A stretch of DNA of 64,000 bases from Alphaproteobacteria bacterium (GCA_011523425.1 WTGU01000087.1:1-64000), one strand, 5' to 3'. Shown: positions 51,401-61,592, numbered from the stretch's first letter. A program made the numbers and translations. Notes: a model not told the origin generated them from the letters alone.

Positions 51401-54400
51401 GGCCGCGGCGACGCTCGCCTCGCTGGGGCTCGCCCACGGCACCACATCGCTCGACCTGACGCCGCCATTCGCCTCCGGGACGACCGCGTACGAGGCCACG
51501 GTGTCCGCCAGCGTCGAGTTCGTGACTGTGTCGGCCTCCGCGGCGGGAGGCGGCAACGCGAGGATCCTGCCCGCCGATGCGGACAGCAACGCCACCGGAC
51601 ACCAGGTGCGGATCGACGGCGCGGAGACGGAGATCACCGTCACCGCGGTCAGGGCGCCGCGGCCGGACGGGACTTATACGGTGACGGTATCGCAGGTGAG
51701 GCCGAGCGTCTCGATCGCCGCCGACGTGTCCACGCTCGCCTTCCACCTCCAGGGCTTCACGCTCACGGTCACGCGGGCCGCGGCGACCGCCGAGGCGCTT
51801 GCCGTGAACCTCGCCTTCACGCAGGACCAGGACTTCCTGCCGTCCAGCAAGCTGTCCCGGACGGTCACGATCCCGGCCAACCAGACCTCCGCCACGCTCA
51901 CCCTCGAGCCGGGCGACTTCACCGGCGGCGCCACGGCAGACGGCACGCTCACCGCGAGCATCGCGTCGCACTCGACCTATGCGATCGGGAGCGACGGCTC
52001 CGCGAGCGTCGCGATGGTGGCCGCCGACCCGGCGATCACCGTGCGGCCCTCCAGCGCCGCGCACGTGTTTCCCGAAGACTCCGGAACGCATTCGATCGGG
52101 TTCGTCGCGGAGACCGCGGCGGGGGTGCCCGAGCCGGCCGGGATATCCTTCAGGCTCATCGTCAGCACCCAGAACGGAACGGCGGTGGGAAACCTGGACT
52201 ACGAGGCCCTCGGCACCAGCTTCGTCAGCTTCCAGGCATCGGACTTCGCGGCGCAGGACGGCCGGTACGTGGCCACCAAGTCCGTGGACGTGACCCTCAC
52301 CGATGACGACCTCGTCGAGGGAAACGAAGGTTTCTCGCTCCGGCTTATCAAGAACAACTTTCCTGCGGCGGTGGCCCTGGCCGGCTCCGACGGCTCCACA
52401 TGCGGCACCGTCTGTGCATGGAACATCGTCATCGTCGACGACGACAGTCCGCCGGCCCAGGTGACCGGGGTCGCGCTGACACCCGCCGGCGGCTCGCTGG
52501 GCGTGAGCTGGGACGGGGTGCTCGGCGCCGATGGCTACAAGGTGCAGTGGAAGTCCGGCGACCAGACCTTCGCGACCGCCTCCTCCGACGGGCGCGAGGC
52601 GAGCATCTCTTCGGGCTCGACCACCAGCCACACGATCCCCTCGCTCACCGACGGCACCGACTACACCGTGCGCGTGCTCGCGGTTCGCGGCAGTCTCGAA
52701 GGGGCCTGGTCGACCGAGGTCGCGGGGCGCCCCGACCTGCCCACCCTTACCGTCGCGGCCGCATCGGCGACGGAGGGCGCCGCGGTCGAGTTCACGGTCA
52801 GCCTCAGCCGGGCTGCCGCGAGCGCGGTAACGGTCCAGTACGACACCTCCATCGAATCCGGCGACACGGCGTCGGCGGACGACTTCACCGCCGCGAGCGG
52901 CGAAACGCTCACCATCGGCGCCGGCCAGACCTCGGGCACGGTTTCCATCGCCACGACCGGCGACACGGCCGACGAAGACGACGAGACGTTTACGCTGACG
53001 CTCTCCAACCCCTCGTCCAACGCCGCGCTCGAAACGGCGCGATCGGCGACCGGCACCATCGTGGACGACGACGTGACCGCGGCGTCGGTCGCTTCCGTGA
53101 CCTTCACCGACGTGCCGTCGTCGGGGAGCTACGGGCTGGGCGACACCATCGAGGTGAGCGTGACCTTCGACGCCGCGGTGGACGTGACGGGCACGCCGCG
53201 CGTGGGCCTGTCCATGGACGGCACGCCCGCTGCCGGCAGCTACGCGCTCTACGACGCCGGCGCCAGCTCGGCCACCGTGCTGGTGTTCCGCAAGACGGTG
53301 ACGGCAGCGGACGACGACGACACGGATGGGATCGGCGTGCCCGCCGACGCACTGGAGCTCAACGGCGGCAGCATCGTCAACGACGGCACCACGGTGGCGG
53401 CGACTCTCGGCCATACGTCGGTCTCGAACGGCGCGAACGTCGCCACGCGGTGGATCGAGGGCATCGCGGTGACGTCCACGCCGACGGTGCCCGAGACCGT
53501 GACCGGGGATCCGATCTACGGTCCCGGCGAGACGGTGCGGCTCACTGTCACGTTCGAGAACGCGGTCACGGTGGACACAGCGTCCGGCACGCCGGCGCTG
53601 AAGATCGTCGCCGGCAGCGGGGGGCGCCAGGATGCGGAATATGAGAGCGGGTCCGGCAGCACGGCGCTGGTGTTTGCCTGGGCGGTGCCGGCGGCCGTCG
53701 CGGGCGACGGGACGCCGATCGGCGTTCCCTCCAATACCGCCGCCGACCGGACGCTCCTGACCAACGGCGGCCTGGTGCTGAACGGCGGCACCATCGAGGA
53801 CGCCGGCGCCAGGGCGGTAAACCTCCGGCACGGGAGCTACGTGACCGCCTCGCAGGTCGACACCACCGGGCCGGTGTTGGCGACCGGGCCTGCCGGCGCG
53901 GTCGTGGACGGAACCGAGCTGGTGTTTAGCTTCGAGCGGTCGAGCGGCGTTCCGGACCATCTGGATGAGGACTCCGAGCCGGCGCCGGGCGATTTCACGG
54001 TCACGGTCCTGAGCGTGGGCACGAGGACGGTGTCGGGTGTGGACCTGGACGGCGCGACGGTGACGCTGGCGCTCGCGTCGCCCGTCGGCCATGCGCAGAC
54101 GGTGACGGTGGGCTACGCGCCCGGGACCGACAGGATCAAGGACCGCTGGGGCAACGAGGCGGCAGGCTTCTCGGGCCGCGCGGTGCGCAACGACAGCCCC
54201 GAGCCGACGCTCTCGATCGCGAGCGTCACGGTGGACGAGGACGACGGCACGGCCGCGTTCGCGGTGACGCTGGATGTGGCGAGCGGCGAAGAGGTGACGG
54301 TCGACTACGCCACCTCGGACGTGACGACCACAGGGGGTTCGGACTACACCGCGGCGTCCGGCACCCTGAGATTCGCGCCGGGCGATACGTCCGAGACCAT

Positions 54401-57400
54401 CACCGTCACGCTCGGCGACGACGCGCTCGCCGAGGGCGACGAGACCTTCAAGGTCACGCTGAGCAACGCGGCGAACGCCAGCATCGCCAATGGCGAGGCC
54501 ACGGGCACCATTGCCGACAACGAGGGAACGCCGACGGTGACCATCGCCGATGCCTCGGCGACCGAGGGCGATGCGGTCGAATTCGCCGTGACGCTGAGCC
54601 CGGCGTCTCAGACCGACGTGACGGTGCAGTACGCCACCACCGACGGCAGCGCGACGGCAGATTCCGCGCACGCGGACGGCGCCGACTATACCGCGCCGGC
54701 CAGCAACGCCACGCTCACGATCGCCGCCGGGAAGACGTCGGAGACCATCTCCATCGCCACCGGGGACGATACGGTGGACGAGGACGACGAGACCTTCACG
54801 ATGACGCTCTCCGGCCCGTCGTCCAACGCCGCGCTCGGATCGCCGAAGACCGCGACGGGCACCATCGAGGACGACGATACCGATCCGGCGGTGGTCACGA
54901 ACGTCGCCTTCACCAACCGGCCGTCGAACAACGTCTACGGTCTGGGCGACGTGATCGAGGTGCGCGTCACGTTCGACATCGCCGTGGAGGTCGGCGGAAC
55001 GCCGCGGGTCAAGCTCTACTTCATCGACGCGCACAGACTCAACGAGTATGCCTATTACGACGCGGCCTCCAGCACAGAGAGGGTGCTCGTTTTCAAGCGC
55101 GTCGTGACCGGCAACGACGACGACGATTCCAGCGTCCGGGTCGCGACGAACGGTCTCCAGCGCAACGGCGGGACCATCCGGAACAAGGGGACGACCGTCA
55201 ACGCCCGCCTCGACCATGTGTTTCACGACGGCGGCCTGAGCCTCGACACGCGGTGGGTGAAGAGTGTCGCCGTGACCTCCACGCCGACGGTGCCCGAGAC
55301 CGTGACCGGCGATCCGGTCTACGGCCCCGGTGAAACCGTCCGCTTCACCGTGACGTTTGAGAATGCCGTCGATGTCGACGAGACGAACGGCACCCCGGCG
55401 CTGAAGTTCCGCTCCGGCAGCGACTCGACGGTCCACACCGCGCCTTACGAAAGTGGCACGGGAACCACGGCGCTAGTGTTCGCCTGGACGGTGCCGGCTC
55501 AGGTGCCGGGCGACGGCGCCGCCCTCGTGGTTCCGACCAACGTCCGGGGCATCGGACTCAACGGCAGCAGCGGCCTGACGCTCGGCGGCGGCACCATCGA
55601 GAACGACGACGGTATCGCCGTGAACATCCGTCATCGCCAGCGCACCGCGGCCGCGCGGGTGGACACCACCGGGCCCGTGCTGGCGAGCGCCGCCGACGGC
55701 GCGACGGTGGATGGGACCGAGCTGGTCCTGGCCTTCGAGCGGGCGAGCGGCGTGGCGGAGCATCTGGACGAGGACTCCGAGCCGGCGCCGGGAGATTTCG
55801 AGGTCGCCGTGGCGGGGGCGTCGCGGTCGGTGACCGGCGTGGACGTGGACGGCGCGACGGTGACGCTGACGCTCGCGTCGGCCGTCGGCCATGCGCAGGC
55901 GGTGACGGTGGGCTACACGCCGGGGACCGACAGGATCAAGGACCGCTGGGGAAACGAGGCGGCCCAGTTCTCCGGCCGCACGGTGCGCAACGACAGCCCC
56001 GAGCCCGCGATCTCGATCGCGAGCGCGACCGCGGCGGAGAATGCCGGTAAGGTCGCATTCGCGGTGACACTGGACATGGCGAGCGGCGAGGCGGCAACCG
56101 TCGACTACGTGACCTCGGACGACACCGCGGAAGCGGGTTCCGACTACACCGCGGCGTCAGGCACCCTCGATTTCGCGGTGGGCGAGACGGCGAAGACCAT
56201 CGAGGTCGCGCTGATCGACGACTCGGTCGGCGAGGGCAGCGAGACCTTCAAGGTCACGCTGAGCAACACGTCGAACGCCACCGTCGCCGTCGCGATGGCC
56301 ACGGGCACCATCACCGACGACGAAACCCCGACGCTGACGATCGCCAACGCCTCGGCGACGGAAGGCGATGCCGTCGAGTTCACGGTCACGCTCGACTCGG
56401 TCGCATCGCGCGACGTCACGGTGCAGTACGGGACCAGCGACGGCACGGCGACATCGGACTCCCAGCACGAAGACGGGGCGGATTACTCCGCGCCTGCAAG
56501 CGGCGCCACGCTCACGATTTCCGCCGGCCAGGCGTCGAAGACCGTCTCCATCGCCACCGGGAGCGACACGGCGCACGAAGACGACGAGACTTTCACGCTG
56601 ACGCTCTCCAGCCCGTCGTCCAACGCCGCGCTGGGAACGCCGAAGACGGCGACGGGCACCATCGTCAACGACGATGCGGCATCGACGGACGCAACCCTGA
56701 CGTCGCTCACGGTCAAGGTGGGCGGCAGCGACGTCGCCCTGACGCCGGTCTTTGCGTCGGGGACGTCCAGCTACGAGGGGGAGATCGAGAACACGGCCGC
56801 CACGGTGAGCGTCGCCGTCGCGAGCAACCACGGCAAGGCGAGGGTCGCGATCGCGGGAGACGACGACACGAGCACCCCGAACCAGGCGGATCTGGCCATG
56901 GCCTTCGGCGAGAACACCGTCACGGTGACGGTGACCGCGGAAGACGGGGAAACCGAGCAAGCCTACACGATCGAGCTGACGCGGGCCGCCCCGGTGATCG
57001 AATGGGAGCACACGGGCCTCTACAAGGGGGAGGACGCCGGTGACGTGGAAATCGGGGTGATCCTGACGCCGGCGCTCGGCGAAGCCGTCAGCGTGGACTA
57101 CGCCACATTGAGCAGCAGCCTCGGGTTGCCCGGAGAGGACTACACGCCGGTCAGCGACACCCTGACGTTCGCGCCGGGCGAGACGCGAAAGACGTTCACC
57201 CTCTCGATTCTGGACGACTCGGTGTACGAGCCGGCCGGCGCGGGAAATGTCACCCTCGCCCTGAGCAACCCGACGGACCCGGCGGTATTCGGCATCAACG
57301 GGACGATATTGGTGGTGCTGGTGGGGCCCGACAACGAGTCCCCACCCACGGCGACCATGGAGGACGTGTCGGTCGACGAAGACGCGGGAACCATGACGTT

Positions 57401-60400
57401 CGTTCTCGAGCTGAGCCATCCGGTCGAGGGAGAGGTGGTCTACAGAACCCAATCTAACCGCGTCCAGGGCACGGCGACGGTGGTGGCTGACTACGAACGG
57501 TTCGTCGAATTCGGAGTTGACACGGACATCTCAATACCGTCCCGGCAGACGTCGGCGAGCTTTCAGGTGACCATCGTCGACGACGATATCGACGAGGAAG
57601 ACGAAACGCTCGCCATCGACTGGCGCTTGTCCTGGTCGGGGGTGGCGCCCACGGCGACGAATACGGTCAACGTCACCGGCACGATCGTGGACGACGACAC
57701 GCGCGGGGTGACGGTGTCACAGACCGCGCTCCCGGTGCCGGAGGGCGGCACGGCGACCTACACGGTGGTGCTCGACAGCGAGCCCACGGGCACCGTGACG
57801 GTGACGCCGTCACGCTCGAGCGGCGATACGGACGTGACGGTGAGCGGGGCGCTGACCTTCACGCCGTCGACCTGGGACACGGCGCAGACGGTGACGGTGA
57901 GCGCGGCCGAGGATGCGGACGCGGTCAACGACACGGCGACCGTCTCCCACGCGGTGGCCGGGGCCGACTACGGCTCCGAGACGGCCCCGGACGTTGCGGT
58001 GACGGTGACGGACGACGAGGCGGCGCCGGACGTTCCGGGCCGGGTGACGGGGCTGACCACCGACGCCACCGCCAGCAGGGTCGCACTGAGCTGGACGGCG
58101 CCCTCCTCCGGCACGGTCGTCGGCTACCGGGTCGAGGCGTCCTACGATGGCGGCTCCTCCTGGGCCGAGGTGATGGCCGACACGGGCGGAACCGGCATGG
58201 CCTACACGCACCGCTCGGGCCTGATGGCCGGCGAGACCCGCCACTACCGGGTCTCGGCCATTTTCGGCGGAGGCGACGGCACGGGCCCGGCGTCCGACGC
58301 GGCGGAGGCCAACGCGACGATCACGGTCGGCGGGCTGACGGTCACGGGTCTGGCAGTCGAGGACGCGCCGCACGGAGTGCCGACCGTCGATCTCTGCTGG
58401 AAGCCCGCCGATGTCGCGGCAAGCGACCTGGGAAGCTTCGCGATCCAGAAGAGAAAGCTCCACCCCTCGATGCCGGGAGAGTGGAGCGATGAGGTCTTCT
58501 CTCCCTGGTCCCCGTCGGATGCAGCCGACTGCGAGGCGGGCAGCATCGGTCTCCGCGTGAGCAGCGGCATCGTCGCGAATGTCCGCTACGCGTTCAGGAT
58601 GCGCGCCAGGCACGAAGACGGCTGGGCGCTGTCGAACGATGCCGAGGCGGCATCGGTCGACATGGCCAGGGATGTTCGCACCGAGGTGATGGCGGGCAAT
58701 TCCGGCGAGGCGGGAGACACCGAGGTGCCCGCCACCGTGTGCCGCGACTACGACGATCCGGCGACGCCCGAGAACGACGCGGGCACCTTTATCGTCAATA
58801 TCGGGTTCACGACGGGGCCGGAACTCTTCCTTTACTACGAAGAGGTGGACGGATTCGTGCTGGGCGATGACGTGACGCTCGTGAACGCGTCCGCGCAACT
58901 CATCGATCGTCCCTACAGCCGGAACCTGGGGTATCGGATCCGGGTCACCCCCACCGACTGGGGACAGCCGGTGGCGGTGAGCGTTCCCGCAGGCGCGGTG
59001 ACCCATTCCGAAACGGGGACACCGAACCTGGCCTCGAACGTCTTCCGTCGGAACACGTCCGACTCAACCGATTGCGACGCGAGCAGCACCGCGACGCTCT
59101 ATCAACCGTTCGTCAGGAGTGTCGAGATCCTCGACGACGACGATCGGAACGGAAATTGGGCGGCAGGCGAGCATGTCGGCGTCGCGATCGACTTCCGCGA
59201 GGACGTGGTCGTGGCGACGGAGGGTGGAGTCCCCTCGGTCACTCTCACCGTCGACGGCGAAACGGTGCAGGCGCCCTATGCCCGGGGGTCGGGTGGCGAA
59301 ACGCTCGTCTTCGCGCATGCGGTGACCGCCGCCCAGAGCCCGGTCTACAGCGTGGCCCTGCTGGCCGACAGCCTGTCGTTGAACGGCGGCACGATCGCGA
59401 GTCCCAACGGGCCGTCGGCAGAGCTCGGCCATGCGGGGGCTACGAAGGAGAGCCGGAGGCCGCCGCCGCCGCCACCCGGGCCCTCGCTGACCGCCCAATG
59501 GGCGAAATTCCCGCCCGGCCATTCCGGTGACGGCATGAAGTTCGTGGTCCGCGTGAAGTTCAGCGAGCCGGTGACCGTCAGCGCGCGGAGCCTTCGCAAC
59601 CATGCCCTGACGGTGACCGACGGCGTCATCGACGGCCTGTGGCAGGTCGCGAACGGCAACGGCGAGAAGAAAGGCGACCTGTGGGCGATCAGGGTGATGC
59701 CGACATCCACCCGTCCCCTGGCGCTGACGCTGGCCGCCACACCCGACTGCGCTGCGCAGGGGGCGATCTGCACCGCGGACAAGAGGCCGCTCTCCAGTGC
59801 GATATCCCTCACGGTGCCGGGGCCGGCACACGAGATCACGGTGGCGGACTCGGAGGTCCAGGAAGGGCCGGGCGCGGCGCTGGGGTTCGTCGTGACGCTG
59901 AGCGGCACGGCGCCCTATCGGGTCAAGGTCGATTACCGGACGGTGGACGGTACGGCAACCGCGGGCCTGGACTATACGGCTGTCTCGGGCCGACTCATCT
60001 TCGAGCGCGGCGAGACGTCGAAGACCATCGCCGTGCCGGTGCTCGACGACACGATCGACGATGACGGCGAGACCCTGACGCTCGTGCTGAGCAATCCGAA
60101 GCGGACGACGATCGTCGATGGCGAAGCCGTGGGGACGATTCGCAACAGCGATGCGATGCCGCAGGCGTGGCTGGCGCGCCTCGGGCGCACGGTCGCGGAC
60201 CAGGTGCTCGCGGCGGTCGAGGACCGCCTGGCGTCGGTGCCGGTCGCGGAGACGGAGCTGAGCATCGCGGGGCAGCGGGTCGACGGCAGCGCCGCATCGG
60301 ATGACGCCGAAGCGCGGGAGGCGGAAACCGGCCTCGAAACGCTGGCGGGATGGCTCGGCGGCGGGAGTGACGAGGACGAGGCGCGCGGATTCGCGTCGCG

Positions 60401-61592
60401 GCAGGTGACGGAGCGCGACTTGCTCACCGGCACGTCCTTCACCCTGACGGGACGAACGGCGGAGGATGGCGTCACCGCTGTGTGGGGCCGGGGAACGGTC
60501 GGTCGGTTCCACGGGCGCGAGGGCGCGCTCGCTCTCGACGGCGAGGTGCTGAGCAGCATGCTGGGTGCCGACTGGACGCAAGGGGCCCGAACCGCAGGGG
60601 TCTTGATCGCTCATTCCCGCGGCGAGGGCGGCTACCAGGCGGAGTCGGGCAGCGGCGCGGTCTCCTCGACCCTGACCGGGGTCTATCCCTACGGCCGTCT
60701 TGCGCTGAACGAGCGCGTGTCCCTGTGGGGCGTCTCGGGCTACGGCGCAGGCGCGCTTGCGCTCGGGCCGGAGGGCGGCGTGTCGCTCAACGCCGATATC
60801 GATCTCGCCATGGCGGCCGCGGGTGTCAGAGGCGTCGTTCGCGACGGCGGCGACGCCGGTGCCACCGTCGCGCTGACCGCCGACGGACTGATCGTGCGAA
60901 CCGGCTCCGAGAGCACGACGGGCCTGGCGTCCTCGACGGCGGACGTGACCCGCCTGCGTCTGGGCATCGAGGGATCGCAGCCGCTCCCGCTGGAGGGCGG
61001 CGCGCTGCTGACGCCAAGCGTCGAAGTCGGGCTGCGCCACGACGGCGGCGACGCCGAGACCGGTTTGGGGGTCGACATCGGCGCCGCGTCCGTCTGGGAG
61101 GAGCCGGCGCGGGGCCTCAGGGCGGAACTCCAGGGGCGCGGGCTACTGACCCACGCGGACGGGGATCTTCGGGAGCGCGGCTTCGCCGGCTCGCTCGTCT
61201 GGAACCCGAGGCGGGCCTCCGGGCTCGGTCCGTCGCTCACCGTGCGCCAGACGATCGGGGCTTCGCCGAGCAGCGGCATGGATGCGCTGCTCTCTCGGGA
61301 GACGCTTGCGGGCCTCGCCGCGAACGACAACGGAGCGGATTCCGCTCGCCGCTTCGACGTGACGCTGGGCTACGGGCTGCCCGTGCTGGGCGGCTGGTTC
61401 ATCGGCACACCCGAGATCGGGCTCGGGCTCACCGACATGGGCCGTGAGTACCGAATGGGCTGGGGGCTCGGACTCGCGCGTCACGACCGCCCCTCGCTCC
61501 ATCTCGAGCTCGAAGGCACACTGCACGAACGCGCGGACGAAGACCGCGCACCAGAGCACCGAATCGATTTCACCCTGAGGGCGCGCTGGTGA
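48438..61592 (+). CDS. Giant Calx-beta-repeat surface protein with C-terminal autotransporter-type barrel
   Basis: This 4384-residue protein has a Sec signal (cut near ARAQT) and a first domain (about 33-195, DTLVSNTGQ start) like choice-of-anchor modules. A chain of Calx-beta repeats follows (ATEGAAVEFTVSL, DDFTAASGETLTI, DDETFTLTLSNPSSNA, GTIVDDD). Modules with FTPTNWGEAQTVSVSAD, FN3 domains near 52450-52735 and 58030-58340, cadherin-like sandwiches near 51410-51700 and 56680-56980, and SwmB-like segments are interleaved. Near residue 3910 comes WLARLGRTVADQVLAAVEDR, a linker before the barrel. About 390 residues of amphipathic strands then end in RARW. It is probably outer-membrane-anchored and calcium-stabilised, perhaps an adhesin. 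Two 1.8-kb units (53080-54885, 54886-56680) are duplicated. The ATG at 48438 has no clear ribosome site but starts a good signal peptide. Confidence 0.8.
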   Translation: MCLSIPPLATRVLLPVCLILCLAGLFAATARAQTVDTLVSNTGQSALSGATPSIQAQSFTTGPHGTGYTLSSISLLPFRDFAGDSGTFVAIKEDSAGRPGTLVAALATPDDAYVPGDFFSYTAPANTVLQANTTYWIVLNEEQAQSDWQGWGKTASRGEDSTSLPGWSIGNARLQQSGTSWNTAADPLRIDIRGYKNANPTLSIAAASALEGSPVRFAVSLDNATDGVVTVQYDTGDVTAIAGTDYTAASSQTLTIPAGDTVAEFSIATTEDSVDEADETFTVTLSNPSSNADLGTVKSATGTILDGDGKPAVSVAGASATEGANLSFTVSLRFVTDTDVTVEYSTSIGTGDTASASDFTAESGETATITAGQTETAISIATTQDSVDESDETLTLTISNPSSNAELGTATSATGTIEDDDTAGLVFSAPILGVTEGASNSYTVALATEPSATVSVSIAAGGSAGLTLGTSQLSFTPTNWGEAQTVSVSADHDDDASPGSATLTHTASGGDYGSVAATLPVAVTDDDTPAIVLSQTALPVPEDGSATYTVALATLPTEKVTLELAGTAGTDLTVAPNAIEFEPGDWDTPVTVTVEAAADLDADNDPETLTYTASGGDYGGVSASVAVEVVDTVAASIVLNKTRLHVKEGGAAVAYRVALGLQPASDVTVQVTRVNGAPLFIGTSSASGQSATLTFTPDNWDQSQRIVVAASSNVVTGNREHELRHRAAGGGYGSAPVVDLPVLIQDENAQNSYVFSETALSLAEDGTTSYTLKLGKRPSANLSVTIAGGGSSLTVEPGSLSFTRDNWNDGQTVSVTAVAQVSAQDATKTLTHTGDGGGYDSGALAPGELPVTIVRDVPKIADTGGVTVTSRPLHTGNTYASGETIALSVKFDRDVVVDTGNGSPDLEVDIGSSSRIVGYAGMAGNRTLTFEYVVQAGDLDSDGISVGDDALVLNGATIRAGADQRDAELGGTALSTQGGHRVDGSQTLAAATLASLGLAHGTTSLDLTPPFASGTTAYEATVSASVEFVTVSASAAGGGNARILPADADSNATGHQVRIDGAETEITVTAVRAPRPDGTYTVTVSQVRPSVSIAADVSTLAFHLQGFTLTVTRAAATAEALAVNLAFTQDQDFLPSSKLSRTVTIPANQTSATLTLEPGDFTGGATADGTLTASIASHSTYAIGSDGSASVAMVAADPAITVRPSSAAHVFPEDSGTHSIGFVAETAAGVPEPAGISFRLIVSTQNGTAVGNLDYEALGTSFVSFQASDFAAQDGRYVATKSVDVTLTDDDLVEGNEGFSLRLIKNNFPAAVALAGSDGSTCGTVCAWNIVIVDDDSPPAQVTGVALTPAGGSLGVSWDGVLGADGYKVQWKSGDQTFATASSDGREASISSGSTTSHTIPSLTDGTDYTVRVLAVRGSLEGAWSTEVAGRPDLPTLTVAAASATEGAAVEFTVSLSRAAASAVTVQYDTSIESGDTASADDFTAASGETLTIGAGQTSGTVSIATTGDTADEDDETFTLTLSNPSSNAALETARSATGTIVDDDVTAASVASVTFTDVPSSGSYGLGDTIEVSVTFDAAVDVTGTPRVGLSMDGTPAAGSYALYDAGASSATVLVFRKTVTAADDDDTDGIGVPADALELNGGSIVNDGTTVAATLGHTSVSNGANVATRWIEGIAVTSTPTVPETVTGDPIYGPGETVRLTVTFENAVTVDTASGTPALKIVAGSGGRQDAEYESGSGSTALVFAWAVPAAVAGDGTPIGVPSNTAADRTLLTNGGLVLNGGTIEDAGARAVNLRHGSYVTASQVDTTGPVLATGPAGAVVDGTELVFSFERSSGVPDHLDEDSEPAPGDFTVTVLSVGTRTVSGVDLDGATVTLALASPVGHAQTVTVGYAPGTDRIKDRWGNEAAGFSGRAVRNDSPEPTLSIASVTVDEDDGTAAFAVTLDVASGEEVTVDYATSDVTTTGGSDYTAASGTLRFAPGDTSETITVTLGDDALAEGDETFKVTLSNAANASIANGEATGTIADNEGTPTVTIADASATEGDAVEFAVTLSPASQTDVTVQYATTDGSATADSAHADGADYTAPASNATLTIAAGKTSETISIATGDDTVDEDDETFTMTLSGPSSNAALGSPKTATGTIEDDDTDPAVVTNVAFTNRPSNNVYGLGDVIEVRVTFDIAVEVGGTPRVKLYFIDAHRLNEYAYYDAASSTERVLVFKRVVTGNDDDDSSVRVATNGLQRNGGTIRNKGTTVNARLDHVFHDGGLSLDTRWVKSVAVTSTPTVPETVTGDPVYGPGETVRFTVTFENAVDVDETNGTPALKFRSGSDSTVHTAPYESGTGTTALVFAWTVPAQVPGDGAALVVPTNVRGIGLNGSSGLTLGGGTIENDDGIAVNIRHRQRTAAARVDTTGPVLASAADGATVDGTELVLAFERASGVAEHLDEDSEPAPGDFEVAVAGASRSVTGVDVDGATVTLTLASAVGHAQAVTVGYTPGTDRIKDRWGNEAAQFSGRTVRNDSPEPAISIASATAAENAGKVAFAVTLDMASGEAATVDYVTSDDTAEAGSDYTAASGTLDFAVGETAKTIEVALIDDSVGEGSETFKVTLSNTSNATVAVAMATGTITDDETPTLTIANASATEGDAVEFTVTLDSVASRDVTVQYGTSDGTATSDSQHEDGADYSAPASGATLTISAGQASKTVSIATGSDTAHEDDETFTLTLSSPSSNAALGTPKTATGTIVNDDAASTDATLTSLTVKVGGSDVALTPVFASGTSSYEGEIENTAATVSVAVASNHGKARVAIAGDDDTSTPNQADLAMAFGENTVTVTVTAEDGETEQAYTIELTRAAPVIEWEHTGLYKGEDAGDVEIGVILTPALGEAVSVDYATLSSSLGLPGEDYTPVSDTLTFAPGETRKTFTLSILDDSVYEPAGAGNVTLALSNPTDPAVFGINGTILVVLVGPDNESPPTATMEDVSVDEDAGTMTFVLELSHPVEGEVVYRTQSNRVQGTATVVADYERFVEFGVDTDISIPSRQTSASFQVTIVDDDIDEEDETLAIDWRLSWSGVAPTATNTVNVTGTIVDDDTRGVTVSQTALPVPEGGTATYTVVLDSEPTGTVTVTPSRSSGDTDVTVSGALTFTPSTWDTAQTVTVSAAEDADAVNDTATVSHAVAGADYGSETAPDVAVTVTDDEAAPDVPGRVTGLTTDATASRVALSWTAPSSGTVVGYRVEASYDGGSSWAEVMADTGGTGMAYTHRSGLMAGETRHYRVSAIFGGGDGTGPASDAAEANATITVGGLTVTGLAVEDAPHGVPTVDLCWKPADVAASDLGSFAIQKRKLHPSMPGEWSDEVFSPWSPSDAADCEAGSIGLRVSSGIVANVRYAFRMRARHEDGWALSNDAEAASVDMARDVRTEVMAGNSGEAGDTEVPATVCRDYDDPATPENDAGTFIVNIGFTTGPELFLYYEEVDGFVLGDDVTLVNASAQLIDRPYSRNLGYRIRVTPTDWGQPVAVSVPAGAVTHSETGTPNLASNVFRRNTSDSTDCDASSTATLYQPFVRSVEILDDDDRNGNWAAGEHVGVAIDFREDVVVATEGGVPSVTLTVDGETVQAPYARGSGGETLVFAHAVTAAQSPVYSVALLADSLSLNGGTIASPNGPSAELGHAGATKESRRPPPPPPGPSLTAQWAKFPPGHSGDGMKFVVRVKFSEPVTVSARSLRNHALTVTDGVIDGLWQVANGNGEKKGDLWAIRVMPTSTRPLALTLAATPDCAAQGAICTADKRPLSSAISLTVPGPAHEITVADSEVQEGPGAALGFVVTLSGTAPYRVKVDYRTVDGTATAGLDYTAVSGRLIFERGETSKTIAVPVLDDTIDDDGETLTLVLSNPKRTTIVDGEAVGTIRNSDAMPQAWLARLGRTVADQVLAAVEDRLASVPVAETELSIAGQRVDGSAASDDAEAREAETGLETLAGWLGGGSDEDEARGFASRQVTERDLLTGTSFTLTGRTAEDGVTAVWGRGTVGRFHGREGALALDGEVLSSMLGADWTQGARTAGVLIAHSRGEGGYQAESGSGAVSSTLTGVYPYGRLALNERVSLWGVSGYGAGALALGPEGGVSLNADIDLAMAAAGVRGVVRDGGDAGATVALTADGLIVRTGSESTTGLASSTADVTRLRLGIEGSQPLPLEGGALLTPSVEVGLRHDGGDAETGLGVDIGAASVWEEPARGLRAELQGRGLLTHADGDLRERGFAGSLVWNPRRASGLGPSLTVRQTIGASPSSGMDALLSRETLAGLAANDNGADSARRFDVTLGYGLPVLGGWFIGTPEIGLGLTDMGREYRMGWGLGLARHDRPSLHLELEGTLHERADEDRAPEHRIDFTLRARW
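53080..56680. repeat. Two tandem units of about 1.8 kb in the giant gene
   Basis: Matching landmarks recur 1800-1803 bp apart, always in frame. The VTSTPTVPETVTGDP segment is at 53471 and 55274, and GTDRIKDRWGNEAA is near 54131 and 55931. Each unit holds a Swm-type strand module, a VTSTPT module, a SwmB-like module and two Calx-beta domains. It is an internal duplication of about 600 residues. Confidence 0.75.

Noticed and set aside
50715-55436. Very long minus-strand frame across the giant gene
   Set aside because: It is Arg/Gly/His-rich with no domain, lies fully inside a plus-strand gene with clear repeat modules, and is a typical high-GC shadow.
49030-60150. Regularly spaced repeats that could suggest a CRISPR array
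   Set aside because: The repeats are coding, in frame and translate to Calx-beta and related modules of about 110 residues, with no short identical repeat and spacer pattern.
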